A stretch of 64,000 bases of DNA, taken from Leptospira mtsangambouensis (GTDB lineage Bacteria > Spirochaetota > Leptospiria > Leptospirales > Leptospiraceae). A model generated the notes under the pieces. The model was not told the origin of the DNA. It saw only the letters and a program-made list of their open reading frames with translations, and ran no database searches. The translations under genes were made by a program, and so were the position numbers. The stretch lies in the NCBI RefSeq assembly GCF_004770475.1, contig NZ_RQHK01000002.1:412001-476000 (forward strand), read 5' to 3'. Every line of letters starts with the position of its first letter. Position 1 is the first letter of the stretch. Below, one piece after another: positions 59,954 to 64,000 of the stretch.

Positions 59954-59995
59954 CCTAGTTTTTTGTTGACATAACGCCCATTTCCTAGTTATCTG
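59954..59995 (+). promoter_or_regulatory. lexA promoter with flanking CCTAGTT repeats
   Basis: TTGACA (59966-59971) and TTATCT (59989-59994) are 17 bp apart, a good sigma-70-type promoter. Two near copies of a 12-mer (CCTAGTTTTTTG at 59954-59965 and CCTAGTTATCTG at 59984-59995; 10 of 12 identical) flank and overlap it. They are 30 bp apart, three helical turns. They could be LexA autoregulatory sites. The reported L. interrogans LexA box (TTTGN5CAAA) was not seen. The predicted start is about 1 nt before ATG 60002. Confidence 0.5.
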
Positions 59996-60001
59996 TTTAG
60001 T

Positions 60002-60610
60002 ATGAAAGATCTCACGGAAAAACAGGAACAAGTCCTTCAATTCATTTCGGACACAGTTCGCGAGAAGGGCTTCCCTCCCACCATTCGTGAAATGGGCGAC
60101 CAATTTGGAATCACTGCCAAAGGTGCCTATGACCATCTCAAGGCCATTGAAAAAAAAGGTTATATTCGGACTTCCAAAAACCAAAGTCGTGCCATTGAAC
60201 TTTTGAAAGGAAATGCGGAAGAGGCGCTCCTCGTCAGAGCTTCCGGGATTCCGCTCCTCGGGCAAGTCGCTGCAGGTTCTCCCATCCTGGCAGAAGAAAA
60301 CATTGAGGAATACATTGCGGTTCCCGATGGAATGGCTGAAAAACCAGGAACCTTTGCCCTTCGGGTCAAAGGAGATTCTATGGTGGAAGCAGGGATTAGC
60401 GACGGGGATATCGCCATCATTCAGAAAAAAGATACAGCAAGGAACGGCGAAATCGTTGTCGCAATGATCGAAAACGAGGCCACCCTCAAGGTCTTTTATA
60501 AAGAAACAGATATGATTCGCCTCGAACCAAGAAATGCAAAATTAAAACCCATCCGTACCAAAAAGGCTACGATAATTGGAAAACTAATCGGTCTTTATCG
60601 TATTTACTGA
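60002..60610 (+). CDS. lexA: LexA repressor
   Basis: LexA represses SOS genes and self-cleaves when RecA is activated. The 202-residue product has an N-terminal winged helix-turn-helix (EKGFPPTIREMGDQFGITAKGAYDHLKAIEKKGYI, about 20-55). The cleavage site is Ala91-Gly92 (GQVAAGSP), with catalytic Ser126 (KGDSMVEAGI) and Lys163 (EATLKVF). The length is typical. There is no Shine-Dalgarno sequence before ATG 60002, and the promoter places transcription start next to it, so the mRNA may be leaderless. It is followed directly by a small lipoprotein gene. Confidence 0.96.
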   Translation: MKDLTEKQEQVLQFISDTVREKGFPPTIREMGDQFGITAKGAYDHLKAIEKKGYIRTSKNQSRAIELLKGNAEEALLVRASGIPLLGQVAAGSPILAEENIEEYIAVPDGMAEKPGTFALRVKGDSMVEAGISDGDIAIIQKKDTARNGEIVVAMIENEATLKVFYKETDMIRLEPRNAKLKPIRTKKATIIGKLIGLYRIY

Positions 60611-60631
60611 TTGACCAAAGCTTGGTTGGGC

Positions 60632-60937
60632 ATGAGTTTAGAAGGGATGTCGAAACATCTCTTCTTTCTGCCCAGTCTTCTCATTTTATCCCTTATCCTT
60701 TCTTGCGCTCCCAAAAAACAAGATATCTCTGCTTATGATCTAAAACGTGTTTTAGAAAGGTTTGCCCAAAACCGAATCCAAACGGGATTAATGGCAGATA
60801 CCAAACGACCCACACCAACTGATATGGCTCTCTTTGAGGAAGCTTGCGATGTGTATCGGTTGTCCATCCCTGAAGCAAAAGAAATGTTAAAAAAAGAAAA
60901 CAAAGACCTATACGAGTCAATTTATGGAAATGAATAA
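60632..60937 (+). CDS. Small predicted lipoprotein
   Basis: From ATG 60632 the 101-residue product has a hydrophobic signal ending in the lipobox-like ILSC followed by APKKQ; the mature part is charged and helical (YDLKRVLERFAQNRIQTG...YRLSIPEAKEMLKKENKDLYESIYGNE). No family was recognised. Alternative starts are ATG 60647 (only the signal, with GAAGGG too close) and TTG 60611. The gene overlaps the start of the next gene by 14 bp. It is a typical small leptospiral lipoprotein sitting between lexA and a processing protease. Confidence 0.6.
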   Translation: MSLEGMSKHLFFLPSLLILSLILSCAPKKQDISAYDLKRVLERFAQNRIQTGLMADTKRPTPTDMALFEEACDVYRLSIPEAKEMLKKENKDLYESIYGNE

Positions 60938-62303
60938 AATCAAAGTTTCGGAACGCCTGATTTGGGCTGTCGTTACCTTCTGTTTGGTGGCGGTTGTTTT
61001 TTTTGTTAGCACTGAAAAAGTAAAAGCTATATCCACTGATGGAGAAAAATACTTACAGATTTTACATGAAGTCGTTTCCTATATCGAAAACGATTATGTA
61101 GATCCACAAGAAGAGAAAAAAATCTACACCGGTGCCATTCTTGGAGCCTTACAGAGTTTAGGCGATCCGCACACACGATTTTTGGACACAGATGAATTTG
61201 GTGAATTACAAAATGAAACCAAAGGTAGTTTTGGAGGGATTGGGGTTGAGATCAGTTTCCAAGAAAACGCATTTATCATTGTAGCACCCATCGAAGGCAC
61301 ACCTGCTTGGAAGGCAGGACTCCAACCCCAAGATAAAATCATAGAAATCAACGGTAAAAGTACGAAGTCTGTTTCTTTATCGGAATCAATTGGTATGATG
61401 CGTGGGGAAGTTGGTTCTTCTATTTCCATGAAGATTGAAAGAAAAGGAATCAAGGATCCATTTGTTGTCAATTTGGTTCGAGAACTCATTCAAATTCGTT
61501 ATGTTAGGTCACATTACCTTCCAGAAACGGAAACTGGTTATATCAAACTGGTTCAGTTTATGGGAAAAGAAACCACTGCGAAAGAATTTGCAAACGCAGT
61601 CACTTCTATGAAAGAAGCAGGTGCAAAAAAACTAGTCATCGATTTGAGAATGAATCCTGGTGGCCTTTTGGATCTAGCCATTGACCTTGCTGACATGTTT
61701 TTACCACCAGAGTCTGACATTGTGTCTGTCAAAGGTAGAGGTGGAGTTCTTGTAAAAAGTTACAAAGCAGATAAAAAAGAAAAAAAGTTTTTAGAGATTC
61801 CCATTGCAATACTCGTGAACGGGGGATCGGCAAGTGCTTCTGAAATTTTAGCAGGTGCATTAAAAGATAACAAACGTGCTGTGGTCGTTGGTACCCAAAG
61901 TTTTGGTAAGGGAAGTGTGCAGTCTATTTTTCCACTTTCAGGAGGAACTGCAGTCGCCATCACCATTCAAAAATACTATACACCTTCTGGAATTTCCATT
62001 CATGGAAAAGGGATCACTCCTGATTATGTTGTGAATCCCATTGCAGCAAGCGAAGATGAAAAGTATGCTTTGGAAAAATTGTATAAGAAAAATTTAATTC
62101 GTCCATTTTTAGAAACACATACAGAATATAACGAAGCCGCTTTGAATGATTTTTCTGCGATTCTGAAAAAGGAAAATCTAAACATTTCCGATTCCGTCAC
62201 TCGGATCTTTCTCTTTAATGAAATGCGAGCTGGTTCTTCCCATTCAAAACCTCGATTGGATTTAGACACGCAACTTGCGGAAGCCATTCGTATTTTGAAA
62301 TAA
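60924..62303 (+). CDS. Carboxy-terminal processing protease (S41 family, CtpA-like)
   Basis: CTP proteases trim or degrade periplasmic proteins from their C-terminus. The 459 residues have an N-terminal membrane helix (about 12-30), a PDZ domain (about 95-180, GIGVEISFQENAFIIVAPIEGTPAWKAGLQPQDKIIEING-type pattern), and the S41 core. The catalytic Ser304 is the middle serine of GSASASEILAGAL and Lys329 lies in QSFGKGSVQ, 25 residues on, matching Prc spacing. The start overlaps the lipoprotein gene by 14 bp, and the stop codon shares bases with the tsaD start (TAATGG). Confidence 0.94.
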   Translation: MEMNKIKVSERLIWAVVTFCLVAVVFFVSTEKVKAISTDGEKYLQILHEVVSYIENDYVDPQEEKKIYTGAILGALQSLGDPHTRFLDTDEFGELQNETKGSFGGIGVEISFQENAFIIVAPIEGTPAWKAGLQPQDKIIEINGKSTKSVSLSESIGMMRGEVGSSISMKIERKGIKDPFVVNLVRELIQIRYVRSHYLPETETGYIKLVQFMGKETTAKEFANAVTSMKEAGAKKLVIDLRMNPGGLLDLAIDLADMFLPPESDIVSVKGRGGVLVKSYKADKKEKKFLEIPIAILVNGGSASASEILAGALKDNKRAVVVGTQSFGKGSVQSIFPLSGGTAVAITIQKYYTPSGISIHGKGITPDYVVNPIAASEDEKYALEKLYKKNLIRPFLETHTEYNEAALNDFSAILKKENLNISDSVTRIFLFNEMRAGSSHSKPRLDLDTQLAEAIRILK

Positions 62304-63328
62304 TGGCCTACGGGTTAGGGATCGAATCCAGTTGTGATGAAACCTCCATTGCCATTGTTCGGGATGGAAAGGAATTACTTTCCTTAAAAGTTTATAGCCA
62401 AATTGATTCCCATTCCCCTTACCGGGGAGTGGTTCCTGAAATTGCTTCCAGAGCTCATTTAGAAAAAATTAATTCCCTTCTTGCTGTTTCCATGGAAGAA
62501 GCAGGTATATCCTATTCGGATTTGGAATATGTGGCTGTTACCAGCTATCCAGGGTTAGTTGGGTCACTAATGATAGGAGCACAACTGGCACGTTGTATTT
62601 CTCTGGTTTATGGAATTCCCATTGTGGCAGTAAACCACTTGGAAGCACACTTAGCTGTGATCGGTTTAGAAAGGGATCTCCCTCCCTTTCCTTGGCTTGG
62701 AGTTCTTCTTTCGGGTGGAAATTCTTCGATTTATCTCTACAAAGGATTTGGTGATCTGCAAATCCTTGCCGATACCCAGGATGATTCGCTTGGTGAAGCT
62801 TTTGATAAGGTGAGTGCAGTTTTGAATCTACCTTATCCTGGTGGTCCTTATTTGGAAGCTAAGGCCAACGCCCACCAACCCACAAAAGGGGAACCAAACC
62901 CCTTTCCAAAACTTTTAAAGGAAGATGGAGACGATCGGATTCGTTTTTCCTATAGTGGCCTAAAAACAGCGGTTTTATATTTTTTGAAGGCAAATAGAAC
63001 CGACCCTCCTATTGAAAAAATTTCTTATTACTTTCAAAAGACTGCCTTTGAGCTTGTCACTCGGAACATTCGAAAGGCCATTCAAAAAACGGGAATTCGG
63101 ACAGTGGTGGCAGCGGGTGGGGTTCTTGCCAACGGAACCCTTCGGGAGATTTTGGAGAAAGAAAAGGAAAGGTCTCGGTTTGACCTATTTTATCCTGGCA
63201 AAAAAATTTACTGCACAGATAACGGAGCGATGGTGGCATGTCTTGGATACCATCTTTGGAAACAAAAATCTTTTGTAGGGCTCGACTTCAAGGTAAGCCC
63301 AAAACGAAACTTTGAACAAATATTATGA
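62303..63328 (+). CDS. tsaD: tRNA N6-threonylcarbamoyladenosine transferase TsaD
   Basis: TsaD (Gcp/YgjD) transfers the threonylcarbamoyl group to A37 of tRNAs that read ANN codons. The 341 residues start LGIESSCDETSIAIVRDGKELLS, typical of the family. The metal site is AVNHLEAHLA, and GVLLSGGNSSIYL and DTQDDSLGEAFDKVSAVLNLPYPGGP follow. The conserved VAAGGVLANGTLRE and CTDNGAMVACLGY segments are intact. ATG 62303 shares its first base with the stop of the protease gene. The stop overlaps the pssA start (ATGA). Confidence 0.96.
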   Translation: MAYGLGIESSCDETSIAIVRDGKELLSLKVYSQIDSHSPYRGVVPEIASRAHLEKINSLLAVSMEEAGISYSDLEYVAVTSYPGLVGSLMIGAQLARCISLVYGIPIVAVNHLEAHLAVIGLERDLPPFPWLGVLLSGGNSSIYLYKGFGDLQILADTQDDSLGEAFDKVSAVLNLPYPGGPYLEAKANAHQPTKGEPNPFPKLLKEDGDDRIRFSYSGLKTAVLYFLKANRTDPPIEKISYYFQKTAFELVTRNIRKAIQKTGIRTVVAAGGVLANGTLREILEKEKERSRFDLFYPGKKIYCTDNGAMVACLGYHLWKQKSFVGLDFKVSPKRNFEQIL

Positions 63329-64000
63329 AACTAAAATTAACTTGGATTCCGAATACACTTACGCTGGGTAATTTAACTTTAGGATTTGTCTCTATGCTCC
63401 TTGTGGCAGAGACCAATCCATCTCAGGCAAATTCTCATGAACTTTATTCACTTGCAGGAGTGTTTATCATCTTAGCTGCGTTATTCGATGGTTTTGATGG
63501 AATGGCTGCTCGTGCTTTAAATTGTACAAGTGAATTGGGAGCTGACCTAGATAGCCTTGCCGACTTAACAACCTTTGGAATTGCACCAGGATTTTTATCG
63601 TACAAAATGTTCTTTTACGATATCAAATTGGATATCTTTGACAAACCTGATTATTTTCCATTAGGAATGTTCATCGCTGCACTTTATCCCATTTGTGCTG
63701 CTTACAGGTTGGCACGTTTTAATGTGGCACATGATCCCAAATCATTTAACGGACTTCCTTCTCCGGTGGCTGGGGTTGTGATTGGAATTTTTCCTTTGGT
63801 ATTCTCCGTGTCCCAAGTGCCTGTGTGGATCGCAGTTGTATTTTTTGTATTCACTGCACTTCTTATGGTTTCCACATTAAGATACAGCAAACCACAAGTT
63901 GCCATCCGAGGACTTTTCTCTTGGAAAAAATTAGGGATTAGTATTCTGGGGTTAGGACTTTTGTTACTTACCATCGGGTTTTATCAATGGCCTTATGTAA
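63325..64000 (+). CDS. pssA: CDP-diacylglycerol-serine O-phosphatidyltransferase (partial, 3' end outside window)
   Basis: PssA makes phosphatidylserine from CDP-diacylglycerol and serine in the membrane, the precursor of phosphatidylethanolamine. The frame is open from ATG 63325 to the window edge (225 complete codons). The CDP-alcohol phosphotransferase signature D-G-x2-A-R-x8-G-x3-D-x3-D is exact, from Asp58 to Asp80 (DGMAAR...GADLDSLAD). The first helix contains IPNTLTLGNLTLGFVSM, the typical PssA start. About six helices follow. It overlaps tsaD by 4 bp. Because the stop is not seen, the C-terminal end is unknown. Confidence 0.92.
   Translation, partial: MKLKLTWIPNTLTLGNLTLGFVSMLLVAETNPSQANSHELYSLAGVFIILAALFDGFDGMAARALNCTSELGADLDSLADLTTFGIAPGFLSYKMFFYDIKLDIFDKPDYFPLGMFIAALYPICAAYRLARFNVAHDPKSFNGLPSPVAGVVIGIFPLVFSVSQVPVWIAVVFFVFTALLMVSTLRYSKPQVAIRGLFSWKKLGISILGLGLLLLTIGFYQWPYV

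Noticed and set aside
59951..60001. Reported LexA box TTTGN5CAAA before lexA
   Set aside because: The pattern is not present; only CCTAGTT repeats were found.
1..64000. Mobile elements or prophage
   Set aside because: No transposase, integrase, phage structural gene or paired terminal repeats were recognised; gene content is ordinary chromosomal.

Overview
The window looks like a chromosomal segment of a spirochaete of the genus Leptospira. The DNA is AT-rich (by eye near 38-40% GC), TTG and GTG starts are common, and several proteins have a leptospiral look, above all the citramalate synthase, which closely resembles the characterised Leptospira CimA. A saprophytic-clade species is plausible, but that is inference. 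I see no rRNA, tRNA, CRISPR array, insertion sequence or prophage. This is a gene-dense, mostly housekeeping region.

Layout. (1) 1-10 kb: the end of one gene, an unknown membrane protein, then kdpABCDE (high-affinity K+ import and its sensor/regulator), followed by a beta-barrel porin-like protein whose upstream region carries a repeat motif also found before kdpA. (2) 10-21.4 kb: a very large alpha-2-macroglobulin-like protein with an intact thioester motif, a membrane-anchored sulfatase-like enzyme, and carB. (3) 21.4-27 kb: a DUF1499 lipoprotein, a 505-bp non-coding gap, a TetR regulator coupled to an AlkB-type alkane hydroxylase, and a DUF3999/DUF2339 membrane pair. (4) 27-38.3 kb: a large-type ispG, mutY with a small upstream gene, a multi-pass sensor kinase plus single-domain response regulator, an Smr-domain protein, cimA, pth, a VTT/DedA-like membrane protein, a small Cys-rich protein and rarA.

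(5) 38.4-50 kb: a complex I operon nuoABCDEFHJKLMN. Neither nuoG nor nuoI is present, so the iron-sulfur wire between NuoF and NuoB is not encoded here. (6) 50-53 kb: an acireductone dioxygenase, then recJ and a bactofilin on the minus strand. (7) 53.1-60 kb: a heavy-metal RND efflux operon (small unknown protein, CzcA-type pump, CzcC-type outer-membrane channel, CzcB-type adaptor) with a soluble inorganic pyrophosphatase gene set between pump and channel. (8) 60-64 kb: lexA, probably with a leaderless promoter, a small lipoprotein, a carboxy-terminal processing protease, tsaD and the start of pssA, which runs off the window.

The strongest leads are the nuoG/nuoI-less complex I operon, the shared 11-bp repeat boxes before kdpA and the porin, the pyrophosphatase inside the metal-efflux operon, the paired repeats over the lexA promoter, and a sensor kinase whose dimerisation domain is split by about 120 residues. 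I found no clearly new multi-gene system. No database searches were possible; family calls rest on motifs recognised by eye.
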